Below, piece by piece: positions 46,883 to 55,420 of a DNA stretch of 64,000 nt (within the stretch, counting starts at the first letter, position 1; each line of letters begins with the position of its first letter). The DNA is from Clostridium sp. AM58-1XD (GTDB lineage: Bacteria > Bacillota > Clostridia > Lachnospirales > Lachnospiraceae), in assembly GCF_003464085.1 (NCBI RefSeq), contig NZ_QSDR01000002.1, forward strand, positions 145,927-209,926, written 5' to 3'. The translations under genes were made by a program, and so were the position numbers. The notes beneath the pieces are model-generated. The model saw only the letters and a program-made list of their open reading frames with translations, did no database searches and was not told the origin of the DNA.

Positions 46883-47688
46883 ATGAAAAGAAACCGCTCA
46901 TATATTATTTTATCATTAATCATAGCTGCATTCGTTTTAACAGGCTGTCGTTCCCATAACAGAATCGCACCAAATGCATCCGAAAAACAGACTGAATCTT
47001 CATCCGACGAGTCCGCATCCCCTTTCGCTTCTGCAGAGTCTTTGCCTTCCTCAGGCGCCTCTGCAGAAGCGCAGGACGCAAAAGCGCTGGACACGGAAGC
47101 GCTGCCGGACGAAGAGCTGTCAAAAACATTACACATTTACGATATCCTCGTTCCGGGTATACCTGCCCTGAGTAACGTTCCGTTTATGCAGGCCGATATT
47201 GAAGCGATACAGGCAGATGGTGCAAAGCTGGAGAAGAAAGAATCGACGAAGCGGGCCGACGGGGGCGAATACAGCAACGGATATTTTATCTACTGGAAGG
47301 ATAACGGAGTTGTATACGTAACCCACTCTTCCGGATCATCTGTCGTTTCTTTGATATTGGAAAAGGACGAGTTCGGTTTAAACTGCGGATTAAAAACAGG
47401 CATGGCAGAATCGGATGTCCGTCAGCTCCCCCTTTCATTTAAGCCGTTCCAAAAAGAGGAGATGTTTGACGGTATGAATTCCATTGCTTTCCAGAGCAGT
47501 TTCCTCAAGAATGCCGACAGTCCCTTCTACACAGAAACTTCGATTCCTCGTTTGTGTATGTCGGCGCCGTCCCGGAAGGAGAGATGCTGGAATATGGAAT
47601 CGGCACGTCAAGCTGTATCAGCATCGTAGCCCTGGTAAAGGACGGATACATCACTCATATTATTTTAGATATGCCGACTGCCGGTTAG
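46883..47688 (+). CDS. Hypothetical lipoprotein, frameshifted
   Basis: This protein has about 268 residues when repaired. A lipoprotein signal (lipobox LTGC, Cys about 14) is followed by a Ser/Glu/Ala-rich linker of about 50 residues and a soluble domain of unknown family with YDILVPGIPALSNVPFMQAD. One A is missing near 47535-47537. With it restored the chain ends FVYVGAVPEGEMLEYGIGTS and then VALVKDGYITHIILDMPTAG, stopping at 47688. The final beta strands resemble a small repeat of the earlier VVYVTHSSGSSVVSLIL part, suggesting two halves of one fold. GAGGATGAGGAT precedes the ATG. Function unknown. Confidence 0.7.
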
Positions 47689-47724
47689 ACAGCAGCCGTA
47701 AAGGGCTGTTAATTTGCCTATGGA

Positions 47725-47825
47725 ACAAAAAAACTGTGCCACTGATAACGGATTCGGCGGCCTGACTGCCGCCCGGAACGGAATCTGATATCAGTGACAC
47801 AGCTAATTTGACTTTTACAACGCCT
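47725..47825. repeat. Long imperfect hairpin, copy D; terminator of the ECF operon
   Basis: CTGTGCCACTGATA (47734-47747) pairs with TATCAGTGACACAG (47789-47802) with one mismatch, and GGCGGC/GCCGCC pairs inside. Read on the minus strand the stem is followed by seven T, so it terminates the ECF operon. The inner segment CCGGAACGGAATCTGATATC matches the reverse strand of copy C, and GACTTTTACAACGCC matches the 3' flank of copy C. Confidence 0.65.
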
Positions 47826-48642
47826 TTACAGGTCCATTTTTCTCGTTTTTCCCTCTCTTCGCCTCCACATAATCCCGTATCGTTATACGCACCTCATCGT
47901 TCTCCATGGTGCTTAACTGAGCCACATGAGGCAGTTCCAGATAGGCCTCCCTTATTTTTTCACTCTGAGCAAATACCTCCTGTGCCGTGCCGTCAAGATA
48001 AACCTCACCGTGGCGCAGAACAATTACCCGCTCAAAATAATCAGCCACAAAATCCATATCGTGTATAATCGTGATTACCAGCTTTCCCTGGTCCCGCAAA
48101 CGGTTGATAATCTCTCCTATGCGGCGTTTTCCCCAGCTGTCCTGAGCGATTGTAGGCTCATCCAGAATAATAATTTCATTTTCCATAGCCAATACGGATG
48201 CAATGGATATCAGTTTACGTTCCGACAGACCAAGATCATAAGGGCTTTCCTCCAGCTTATCTACCATTCCCACAATTTCCAATGCCTTTACGGCGTTTTC
48301 CCTGGCTTTTTCTTTATCTTTGAAAATATTGATGGGACCGAACATCACTTCGTCTATAATTTTATTCTTAAATATCTGGTCGTCAGGGTTCTGGAACACC
48401 ATCCCTACCTGTTTCGACAGCTCTGCCACAGTAACACTGGAGACATCCGTACCATTTATCAGAATCTTCCCGCTCACGGGTTTGAGAAGGCCCTTCAGCA
48501 ATTTCACAAAGGTGGTCTTCCCCGCTCCGTTCTGTCCCACAATCGCAGTTTTTCGATCGTCGATTTCCAGATTGAGTTTTTTTAGAATCGGGATATCCTT
48601 GGTATAAGAAAAGCTCAAATCACGGACTGTAATTCTATTCAT
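47815..48642 (-). CDS. Energy-coupling factor (ECF) transporter ATPase, EcfA-type, with atypical signature
   Basis: This 275-residue ATPase is of the ECF vitamin/nucleobase transporter class. Walker A is VGQNGAGKTT, Walker B IIILDEPT, and the Q loop MVFQNPDDQIF is typical of EcfA. The ABC signature, normally LSGGQ, here reads LSERKLISIAS. In a heterodimeric ATPase one composite site would thus be degenerate. The gene overlaps the other ATPase by eight bases. It is the last gene of the ECF operon, before a terminator hairpin. Confidence 0.88.
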   Translation of the reverse strand: MNRITVRDLSFSYTKDIPILKKLNLEIDDRKTAIVGQNGAGKTTFVKLLKGLLKPVSGKILINGTDVSSVTVAELSKQVGMVFQNPDDQIFKNKIIDEVMFGPINIFKDKEKARENAVKALEIVGMVDKLEESPYDLGLSERKLISIASVLAMENEIIILDEPTIAQDSWGKRRIGEIINRLRDQGKLVITIIHDMDFVADYFERVIVLRHGEVYLDGTAQEVFAQSEKIREAYLELPHVAQLSTMENDEVRITIRDYVEAKRGKNEKNGPVKAL

Positions 48643-49483
48643 ATTCCTTCCGCCCCCTAACCAGCCGGCAGGTATCCTCCAATGTGACCGGATACAGCCC
48701 GTCTGTTTTTTTCAGACAAAGCTCCCTGCATATCTTGGTAAATACCGGATAATCCATCTGATAGCTCTCTAGTTTCCCGTTCGAAAATACCTTTTCCGGA
48801 ACATCAAAATCAACCATACATCCTTTATGCATCAAAAGAATTTTATCGCAGTATCTTGCCAGCTTTTCAATCTTGTGCTCAACAACCAGTATCGTCATTC
48901 CCTCTTCGCTAAGGGTCTGAATCGCCCGGAATACTTCTTCCGATCCCTGTGGATCCAGCTGGGAAGTAGGTTCGTCAAAAACGATAATCTCCGGACGCAT
49001 GGCAATGATGCTGGCTATTGCCATTCTCTGCATCTGCCCTCCCGAGAGCTGAAAGGGATTTCTCTTCCGATAGTCCGCTATATCAAGCAGCTCCATCGCG
49101 TGCTCCACCCTTTCAAGAATCTCCTTACGGGGAAGGCCGATGTTCTCCGGTCCAAATGCGATCTCTTCAAACACAGTCAGTTTCGATCCTGTGATCTGAG
49201 TAAAAGGATTTTGGAATACAATACCGATTTTAGACACCAGCTCGCCGGACTCAGCCTTTGCGGCTTCTATACCATCGATCAAAACACGGCCGCCGTATCT
49301 TCCTTTATAAAAATTAGGAACCAGACCTACAAGCGCCTGACAGAGCGTAGATTTTCCAGCTCCGTTCGTGCCCACGATCCCTATAATCTCACCGGCTTCT
49401 ACCTGAAACGATATGTCGTCTAGTACCAGGTTCTCCGTCATCGGATACATGTACTTCAGATGTTCTACGCTTATCTTAACCAT
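48635..49483 (-). CDS. Energy-coupling factor (ECF) transporter ATPase, EcfA-type
   Basis: This ATPase of about 282 residues has Walker A GTNGAGKST, Q loop IVFQNPFTQI, an intact signature LSGGQMQRMAIAS and Walker B IIVFDEPTSQLDPQG. It forms a heterodimer with the neighbouring ATPase, and its canonical signature suggests it supplies the active composite site. ATG 49483 was chosen for GGAGG; it overlaps the end of the T-component gene by 13 bases. Confidence 0.9.
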   Translation of the reverse strand: MVKISVEHLKYMYPMTENLVLDDISFQVEAGEIIGIVGTNGAGKSTLCQALVGLVPNFYKGRYGGRVLIDGIEAAKAESGELVSKIGIVFQNPFTQITGSKLTVFEEIAFGPENIGLPRKEILERVEHAMELLDIADYRKRNPFQLSGGQMQRMAIASIIAMRPEIIVFDEPTSQLDPQGSEEVFRAIQTLSEEGMTILVVEHKIEKLARYCDKILLMHKGCMVDFDVPEKVFSNGKLESYQMDYPVFTKICRELCLKKTDGLYPVTLEDTCRLVRGRKEYE

Positions 49484-50247
49484 AAGAAAATCCTCCATGC
49501 CAGCGCAGCAATTACCAGAATGCAACAGCAGCTTCTGATAAGCCTGTCATAACTTCCATCCTCTGTTTCATTGATAAACGTCTTTGGCGTCCTGGAATTA
49601 AATCCTCTGACTTCAAGGGCAACCGCCCGTTCCTTGGTCTGAAGCAGGGAATTCATGACCACTGGCCCGATCAACGGAATAAACGCTTTCAATCTGGTTA
49701 TCAGATTTCCCTCCATCTCAAGTCCCCGGGACCGCTGCGCATCCGTAATCGTTCCTGTAGATGTAATCATTTCAGGAATAATCTGCAAAACCGAACTGAA
49801 CACATAGCCGATTTTAGGACTCATCCCCTTCTTTACAAGGGATTCTACCAGATCAGACGGCCTGGTTGTCAGTACAAGGATGGAAAACGCACAGATAATA
49901 TTTATCAGGTTCAGGCAGATTGAAAGCGCGTGGAGAAATCCCTCCAGATAATAATGGACTCCCATAATTGTAAATAAAACAGTCTCATTGGACGGGTTAA
50001 ATAATCCCTGAACCAGCAGAATAGACGCCATCAGTATCATGCTGACGCTGATAAGCGGCAGCATGCGCCGAAAAACTCTTCCCTTACACAGTAGGATCAG
50101 ATTAATCAATATAACGCCCATCGTCGCATACAGATTTGATATAAATAACGGGACGAGCACAGCCGCCATTATATAATAAAGCTTATTGATCGGATGCGTC
50201 CGGTGAAGCGCCGATTCCTTATCAACGTATAAACTCGCCATCTTCAT
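49471..50247 (-). CDS. ECF transporter transmembrane component (EcfT)
   Basis: This 258-residue membrane protein has about five or six hydrophobic segments. The two coupling helices carry the family Arg-Gly motifs, here AQRSRGLEMEG (about 173-183) and ALEVRGFNSRT (about 217-227). EcfT joins the ATPases to the substrate-binding S component. GGAGG precedes the ATG. It follows the S-component gene by 76 bases in the same direction. Confidence 0.88.
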   Translation of the reverse strand: MKMASLYVDKESALHRTHPINKLYYIMAAVLVPLFISNLYATMGVILINLILLCKGRVFRRMLPLISVSMILMASILLVQGLFNPSNETVLFTIMGVHYYLEGFLHALSICLNLINIICAFSILVLTTRPSDLVESLVKKGMSPKIGYVFSSVLQIIPEMITSTGTITDAQRSRGLEMEGNLITRLKAFIPLIGPVVMNSLLQTKERAVALEVRGFNSRTPKTFINETEDGSYDRLIRSCCCILVIAALAWRIFLWLR

Positions 50248-50323
50248 CTCACATTCCTCCTTGCAGCTACAGGCAGTCTCTTACGGAGCAGCCCGCCTGA
50301 TTATCCGGAAATCTGTCCGGTTG

Positions 50324-50928
50324 TTAAAAACTCTCCGTCTCATCTTTCATCGTATAAAGACTGGTAAGCCGTTTAGGAAGATTTTTGTATATGGCAAATG
50401 AAAGAACCGAAACTAAAATCTTATCCGGTATATCCACCACCGCCTCATCCACCATGGAAGCTATTATAATAGGTACATCGTTTGCCATCAGATATGTAAA
50501 AACGGCGTCTCCCCAGACATTGCCCGTCTGCCCGCTCCAGAAAACAACATTGAGAGGGGTAGAAATGACAACCGCTACCAAACCGATCAGCAGCCCTGTA
50601 ATCAGCGCTCCCTTATAGCTTTTAAACAGTCCCTTATAAGCGGTAATTCCAGCTGTCAGGCCAATGCCCAGGCCGGTCAGAGCATAGACCAGGGAAACAG
50701 GGCTGGCTGTCAGACCGTATATAATATTTTTCAGAGCTCCGCAGATTCCGCCGATGACCGGCCCGCAAAGAGCGCCAGCGATAATGGTTCCGATATTGTC
50801 CAGGAACAGCGGAAGCTCAGCGCTTCAGCAAAGAATTTACCAATATAGTTAATGCCCACTGCCGCCGGTATCAATACTAATGATGCCGTGCTGAAATTCA
50901 AAGACCACATACCCTTTTTATTACCCAT
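50324..50928 (-). CDS. ECF transporter substrate-specific (S) component, frameshifted
   Basis: This hydrophobic S component of about 201 residues is read in two frames. The N-terminal part is MGNKKGMWSLNFSTASLVLI, and the C-terminal part ends LTSLYTMKDETESF. One base is missing near 50818-50820; with it restored the middle reads ELPLFLDNIGTIIAGALCGP, a typical S-component loop. Ribosome binding site GGAGG. It overlaps the nucleoside phosphorylase gene by eight bases, so its substrate may be a nucleoside or a nucleobase-type molecule. That is inferred only from position. Confidence 0.78.
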
Positions 50929-51706
50929 TTCGTATCCTCCTTCTCTTATCTCTATATCCCTTTCTCGCTTCCAATTCGGCAATTGTTTCCAACGCCGCCA
51001 GAATTTCATTTTCTTCCCCCATGGCCGCCAGTCTGGCATCATTTACATAATCATGAATCCCTTCTTTTACGTCTCCTTCCCATTCCACTACAATATTCAG
51101 GATTGATGCCGCCCTGAGCCCCCTAAGGCCTGCCACAACGAACAGCGCCGCCGTCTCCAAATCCTCTCCCAGGATTCCCCTGCTGTGCCAGTAGTCGGTC
51201 CGTTCCTTCGCCGTATCGGCATAATAGCTGTCATGGCTGCGTGTAATTCCGCTATGGTATCGAAATCCTCTTTTTCTGCATACCTGCTGAATGATGCCCG
51301 TTATCTCCAGGTCCGGTACGGCCGGAAATCCTATGTCCACATATGTGGAGGTAGTACCGTCGTCTCTCACCGATCCGGTGCTGATTATCAGATCTCCAGT
51401 CATCATATTACTTTGAAGCGCTCCACAGCTGCCGATCCGCAGAATCGTCCGAACCCCTATCGCTTTCATCTCCTCGATTGCAATAGCTGCAGACGGCCCA
51501 CCGATCCCTGTGGACAACGCGATAACAGGAACGCCTTTATATTGCCCGCGTATCGAATAGTATTCCCGGTTAAAGGCAAGTTCCCGTACATTCTCCAGAT
51601 ATTCAGCAATTCTTTCAACACGCTTTGGATCCCCAGGTATGACCGCATATTCCGCTGCATCTTCTGTAGAAATTAAAATATGCGGCTGTTTCTCCACTCC
51701 TCCCAT
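50921..51706 (-). CDS. Nucleoside phosphorylase (uridine-phosphorylase-like)
   Basis: This 261-residue protein of the PNP/UDP phosphorylase family splits nucleosides with phosphate into base and ribose-1-phosphate. Motifs are VIPGDPKRVERIAEYL, the ALSTGIGGPSAAIAIEE phosphate segment, RIGSCGALQ, and the late LETAALFVVAGL. It is close to uridine phosphorylase but the base-recognition region differs enough that purine or modified-base substrates are possible. GGAGG lies upstream. Coupling to an ECF S-component gene suggests import and cleavage of an external nucleoside. Confidence 0.87.
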   Translation of the reverse strand: MGGVEKQPHILISTEDAAEYAVIPGDPKRVERIAEYLENVRELAFNREYYSIRGQYKGVPVIALSTGIGGPSAAIAIEEMKAIGVRTILRIGSCGALQSNMMTGDLIISTGSVRDDGTTSTYVDIGFPAVPDLEITGIIQQVCRKRGFRYHSGITRSHDSYYADTAKERTDYWHSRGILGEDLETAALFVVAGLRGLRAASILNIVVEWEGDVKEGIHDYVNDARLAAMGEENEILAALETIAELEARKGYRDKRRRIRNG

Positions 51707-51724
51707 AATTCACACCTCCGTTGC

Positions 51725-52735
51725 CTAGCCGTTGCCTTGTCTGTTTTCAAACTGATATCTGATCCCATGGTATAGAGAAATGGCAGATTCCGCAATCAAC
51801 GCGACCACGGTCAGATACACAAGCACGTTGACAGACGTCTCGCAAGCCTGTATCTCTCCTGTTATCCCTGCTGGAGCCAATACATACAAAGCCAGCCCTC
51901 CAACCAGAGACTGATTGAACACATCCGGTTTCGTTAAAAAGAACATATAGCAAATCACAGAGACACTGTTGACTAAAACATTGAAAATTGACAATTTTAT
52001 TGTCCAACATCCCACTGCCAACTTTACCAGTTCTCTTATGATTCCAACAAAAAGCAGCGACACAATGACCGGCGCGACCGTCTCCATTCCTTTTGGCGAA
52101 AAGATCGGAATGGAAATTGGATTTGTTATCCAGATTACCTCTGATATCTGTATGGTGGAATTTCCCAATACAATCACGCTGATGATAGCAATACTGACAG
52201 CCACCGAGCATATCACTCTGGAAACTGATATCGTCTGGTTTCGTTTTGGAATCTTCGGCAATGCCGCCGGATCCCATGCAGCCTTGCGTTCTCTCCTGTA
52301 ATGATAGCCTTCCATAAGGGCAAACACCAGCGTAACCAGCAAGAAACTCAGGCATACAGCCCGCAGAAGCAATGCCGCGAATTGGAGTAATATCTCCTCC
52401 AGGGGAGCGCCTGGATGGAGAAGATATGCGACTGTCTCTATCAAACTGATTCCGAATACAGAGGCTGCCAGAAAGATACGCAGCGCCAATACATAGGTAT
52501 CATATATCTGGGGTCCGATTAGATATTTTTGTTCTTCCCGATACTGGCCGGCCAGGTAAACCGGATCACCCAGTTCTTTCAATAGCTCCATAATCTGCTC
52601 CTGGCTGATTTCACCATGACAGCGCTCCTGTATCATATCTTCTATTAAAGTCCGCAGTTCCTGCTCGATGTCCGCGCGCTGTGACACCGGCAGGCGTCGG
52701 GATACCGCATATATGTACCGCTCAATCAGCTCCAT
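51725..52735 (-). CDS. HAAS-domain membrane protein, partner of PadR regulator
   Basis: This protein of about 336 residues has an N-terminal HAAS/permease-prefix domain (about 1-70, MELIERYIYAVSRRLPVSQR and later LKELGDPVYLAGQYREE). About six or seven membrane segments follow. Such proteins are usually cotranscribed with PadR regulators and take part in membrane stress or envelope signalling. The start at 52735 overlaps the end of the PadR gene by 14 bases, so they are coupled. Biochemical role unknown. Confidence 0.8.
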   Translation of the reverse strand: MELIERYIYAVSRRLPVSQRADIEQELRTLIEDMIQERCHGEISQEQIMELLKELGDPVYLAGQYREEQKYLIGPQIYDTYVLALRIFLAASVFGISLIETVAYLLHPGAPLEEILLQFAALLLRAVCLSFLLVTLVFALMEGYHYRRERKAAWDPAALPKIPKRNQTISVSRVICSVAVSIAIISVIVLGNSTIQISEVIWITNPISIPIFSPKGMETVAPVIVSLLFVGIIRELVKLAVGCWTIKLSIFNVLVNSVSVICYMFFLTKPDVFNQSLVGGLALYVLAPAGITGEIQACETSVNVLVYLTVVALIAESAISLYHGIRYQFENRQGNG

Positions 52736-53084
52736 TCTGATTCTCACCCCCATTTATCAACCGCTCTACACCTTTTGACATCCTAAACCACTCTTCACAC
52801 AGAATGTCATATACTTCCTTCCCACCTTCACTGAGCTTGTAGTATCTGCGTGGCCTGCCCTCTCCTACTTCCCATACGCTTTCCAGCAATCCCTGCTTTT
52901 CCAGCCTGCGAAGCAGCGGGTAAATCGTGCCGATATCGATCTGAACGCCATTTTCATTCAAACACTGTATCAGTGAATACCCATACTGCGGTATAGAAAG
53001 CTGACTCAAAACACTAAGGATCAATGTCCCGCGCCGAAGCTCCAATGTCAGATTTGATACAATCTCATCTCTCTTATCCATCAT
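52722..53084 (-). CDS. PadR-family transcriptional regulator
   Basis: This PadR winged-helix regulator has about 120 residues. LSQLSIPQYGYSLIQCLNENG and then GTIYPLLRRLEKQGLLESVW with EGRPRRYYKLSEGG (wing) are diagnostic. ATG 53084 follows GGTGGTGAC; a second ATG comes immediately after. It lies directly downstream of a promoter embedded in strong palindromes and probably represses its own operon with the HAAS protein. Confidence 0.88.
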   Translation of the reverse strand: MMDKRDEIVSNLTLELRRGTLILSVLSQLSIPQYGYSLIQCLNENGVQIDIGTIYPLLRRLEKQGLLESVWEVGEGRPRRYYKLSEGGKEVYDILCEEWFRMSKGVERLINGGENQNGAD

Positions 53085-53102
53085 GTCACCACCATTTCTC
53101 AC

Positions 53103-53132
53103 ATTATATAATGTGTCACACAGTATTGTCAA
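53103..53132 (-). promoter_or_regulatory. Predicted promoter of the padR-HAAS operon
   Basis: On the minus strand TTGACA (53132-53127) and TATAAT (53108-53103) are both consensus, with an 18-base spacer. A 12-bp palindrome CATTATATAATG (53102-53113) covers the -10 box. Confidence 0.75.
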
Positions 53133-53152
53133 TACGTATTGTATAATACTGT
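53120..53152. promoter_or_regulatory. Nested palindrome, candidate PadR operator
   Basis: ACAGTATT (53120-53127) and AATACTGT (53145-53152) flank a perfect CAATACGTATTG palindrome (53130-53141). The site overlaps the -35 box. PadR operators often have an ATGT-N8-ACAT or similar symmetric AT-rich form; this one is a plausible variant. Confidence 0.6.
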
Positions 53153-53299
53153 ATATTTTTACATATTATGTTGTATTATTTTTGTATAGTTTTACTATTT
53201 CGGTATGCTTTACTCTACTGGATTATATCCAGTGAATATACACCACCGCTTTAAGTCCATTTTACCACAGACGCCTTATGTTGAGAAGCGGGTAACCAG

Positions 53300-53551
53300 A
53301 TGGGTCCGGAATATCTGGGATGTTCTGACATGCTGGATGTAAAGAAAGCAGGTGATATCACGGTCCATTCCCCATACCCTTATGAATCCCATCTGGATGA
53401 TTCCCTATATAAGCCGCCGCTCTCTGCTACCGACTGCAGCGGATGCATGCAGGACTGCACCGGCATATGGGGGTCCCTATATGACCCGGTCAATGCCCCA
53501 GGAACCCCACTCCTGTGCGCAAACAGGCTGGTCCAGGAGGTCACAGTATGA
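53300..53551 (+). CDS. Hypothetical small Cys-containing protein
   Basis: This 83-residue protein has a central DCSGCMQDC cluster and no membrane segment. I do not recognise a family. It begins 12 bases after a weak GAGAAGCGG, and its stop overlaps the ATG of the next gene, which supports translational coupling. Base composition is higher in GC than the immunity-like genes that follow, like other conjugative-element parts in this island. It could be a truncated gene. Confidence 0.45.
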   Translation: MGPEYLGCSDMLDVKKAGDITVHSPYPYESHLDDSLYKPPLSATDCSGCMQDCTGIWGSLYDPVNAPGTPLLCANRLVQEVTV

Positions 53552-53970
53552 GCGACTTCTATACATATGGCAATGTATTCTTTCTCCTCCTGTTTTCTTC
53601 CGTGACAAACATTTGGAAACGGATAATCCCCTTCTGGGTGTGTGTTGGCTCCTGCATAGCGGCGCTCAACCTTCAGCTCCGGTGCGGCCTGGGCTGGCAG
53701 CATGTGGCCATGTCGGTCCTCTCAGGCCTCTTGCTGGCGGCCATATTCCTCGTCAATGCCCTCTTCTTTGAAGGTGGTGGCGGGGACTGTATCCTTGCAT
53801 TCTCAATGGGCGTATACCTCGGCGCCAGGGCCGGGCTGGCCATCATACTGATATCCTGCCTGCTACTCCTGGTTTACTGCCTCATGATCAGAAAACGGGA
53901 ATCCTGCCCCCTCGCACCGTTCCTCCTGGCTGGGACCTTATTCTATTTGATTTTAGGAGAAATACTATGA
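53548..53970 (+). CDS. Prepilin-peptidase-like (A24) membrane protein
   Basis: This 140-residue protein has about four or five membrane segments. The segment FFEGGGGDCILAFSMGVYLGARAG matches the GxGD motif of type IV prepilin peptidases (A24). The first catalytic Asp, expected before the IPN-like element, is not obvious; here it reads SVTNIWKRIIPFW. It may be inactive or use another residue. AGGAGG precedes the ATG at 53548. Similar small A24 proteins are found in conjugative elements of Clostridia. Confidence 0.6.
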   Translation: MSDFYTYGNVFFLLLFSSVTNIWKRIIPFWVCVGSCIAALNLQLRCGLGWQHVAMSVLSGLLLAAIFLVNALFFEGGGGDCILAFSMGVYLGARAGLAIILISCLLLLVYCLMIRKRESCPLAPFLLAGTLFYLILGEIL

Positions 53971-54347
53971 AACAGAACCCACAGATGATTACAGGCAGCT
54001 GGGATGACATCACCCTGGTCTGCGGCAACACACATGATGAACCGGTCAATATGGTCCTTCAAGAGGGGCCGTCCTCCCTTTTCTATGCCTGCCCAAAGTA
54101 CCACAGGGAGAACCGCTCCGAGGGAGAGCGCGGCTGCAACAACCGCCTGAGCATTGACGATTTCCTCAAGGCCTTGGCGCCCCTCCATGAGAAAATCATT
54201 GAGGCAGAGCTACAGGACGAACGGCTACAGCTCACAAACTATGAGTGGAAGGACCGCAAGAGCACCCTGTACAAGGTGCTGAAACACGAAGGAAACCAGC
54301 TGACCATCAGCGTCTATAACAAAAAGGCGGTCAACACCTATCCTTAA
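53967..54347 (+). CDS. Hypothetical protein of a conjugative-element module
   Basis: This 126-residue soluble protein overlaps the A24-like gene by four bases. Cys and His positions in LVCGNTHDEPVNMV, YACPKYHRENR and GCNNRLS could form a zinc ribbon. The C-terminal half is charged (QDERLQLTNYEWKDRKST). I know of no function. AGGAG lies upstream. A terminator follows directly, so this is the end of a short operon of three genes. Confidence 0.55.
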   Translation: MKQNPQMITGSWDDITLVCGNTHDEPVNMVLQEGPSSLFYACPKYHRENRSEGERGCNNRLSIDDFLKALAPLHEKIIEAELQDERLQLTNYEWKDRKSTLYKVLKHEGNQLTISVYNKKAVNTYP

Positions 54348-54356
54348 TATAAAGTG

Positions 54357-54389
54357 AAAGGCTCTGGAGCATGTATTCCAGGGCCTTTT
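54357..54389 (+). terminator. Terminator after the element module
   Basis: AAAGGC-t-CTGGA pairs with TCCAG-g-GCCTTTT (a T-G wobble in the middle) around the loop GCATGTAT. T residues follow on the plus strand. Confidence 0.75.
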
Positions 54390-54422
54390 ACTCAATATAT
54401 TTATCACCAGACAAATTAAATC

Positions 54423-54965
54423 TTATCTATCAACAGTAAAAAGTACATATCTATTTTCTTCTGCTGCCTTTTTCCAAAAATCCAAACTATCTTGAAGATA
54501 TGTCCACGTATATTCAAAATCTTCTTCATCTGTCTGTAAACCATAGTCTTCTTTATCAATCATATAATAACATTTGCGGCATTCTTCCTTCGTTCTGTAC
54601 GGAAGTACTTTAGCTATTTCTTTTACCTCTTCTGGTGTTTTCAAAATTATATATTCGTCATCTTCTGCCCTTGGGCAGGTAACTTTGCCAGAGGATTTGC
54701 GTACAAGTCCATAAAGAAATTCACCGCCAAAAATCACATTACATAAAGGCGGGTACTTATTTTCAAAGTTAAGATTTCCGTCTGTCAACATTCGATGCAT
54801 AGCATCCCAAGACTTATCTAATTCACAAGTATATTCCGGATACTCTTCAAAAAATGTTTCTTCAATTTCTTCATGGAGATAGTCAGAACGTTCTTGCCTT
54901 TTTACCGCTTTTAATTTATCCACCTCTTGTTCATTTAAAGCAAATAAAACAGCCAAACAACCCAT
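54423..54965 (-). CDS. DUF1877 (YfbM-like) family protein
   Basis: This 180-residue acidic protein begins MGCLAVLFALNEQEVDKL, as in the DUF1877/YfbM family, whose members often occur in polymorphic-toxin immunity clusters. Other features are SWDAMHRMLTDGNL and NVIFGGEFLYG in the middle. Base composition is AT-rich compared with the chromosomal genes. GGAGG precedes the ATG. It is the first of a group of minus-strand immunity-like genes reaching to 57.0 kb. The molecular function is unknown. Confidence 0.75.
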   Translation of the reverse strand: MGCLAVLFALNEQEVDKLKAVKRQERSDYLHEEIEETFFEEYPEYTCELDKSWDAMHRMLTDGNLNFENKYPPLCNVIFGGEFLYGLVRKSSGKVTCPRAEDDEYIILKTPEEVKEIAKVLPYRTKEECRKCYYMIDKEDYGLQTDEEDFEYTWTYLQDSLDFWKKAAEENRYVLFTVDR

Positions 54966-55019
54966 AAAATTATCCTCCTTAGATTATCTACTTCTATTTG
55001 AAAAACTGAAAGTTACCAA

Positions 55020-55417
55020 TCACATGAAATCATCTATCACTTCCTTTAAATCCACATTAGCTGTTCCCCAATTTATTGCTATGAACTCTGCCTTGTTATC
55101 CGGAAGCAACTCAACCACTAGCTCTAAGAGTCTTCGATAATTCCAATCAGCCGAATAATCAAAACTACATTTAACTATGTTCAGCAGATGACCGCTTAAC
55201 CAATCTTTTGGAATTTCAGCTATTTTATTTCGTCCTAACTTTATACTGGCTTCATTCTGGCTATAGCAAGCCCATTCCAGCAGAATGGTTAATATCTTTT
55301 GGGATACTTCTATATCGAATTGTGCAAGGTTGCAGATATTTTCAATATTAAAATCGCATTTTTAAGCAATTCCTTTTTTAAAAAATCATTTCTCCAATCC
55401 AGTTGTTCTTTTCCCAT
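55020..55417 (-). CDS. Small helical hypothetical protein (immunity-like), frameshifted
   Basis: Read from ATG 55417 (MGKEQLDWRNDFLKKELLKN), translation stops early. One T lost from a short T tract near 55350-55353 breaks the frame. With it restored the protein is about 132 residues, nearly all helical and rich in Leu and Asp, with ILTILLEWACYSQNEASIKL and ending VDLKEVIDDFM. This helical make-up suits a HEAT-like immunity protein. No family is recognised. It is followed by more small acidic proteins. Confidence 0.55.
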
Positions 55418-55420
55418 ATA

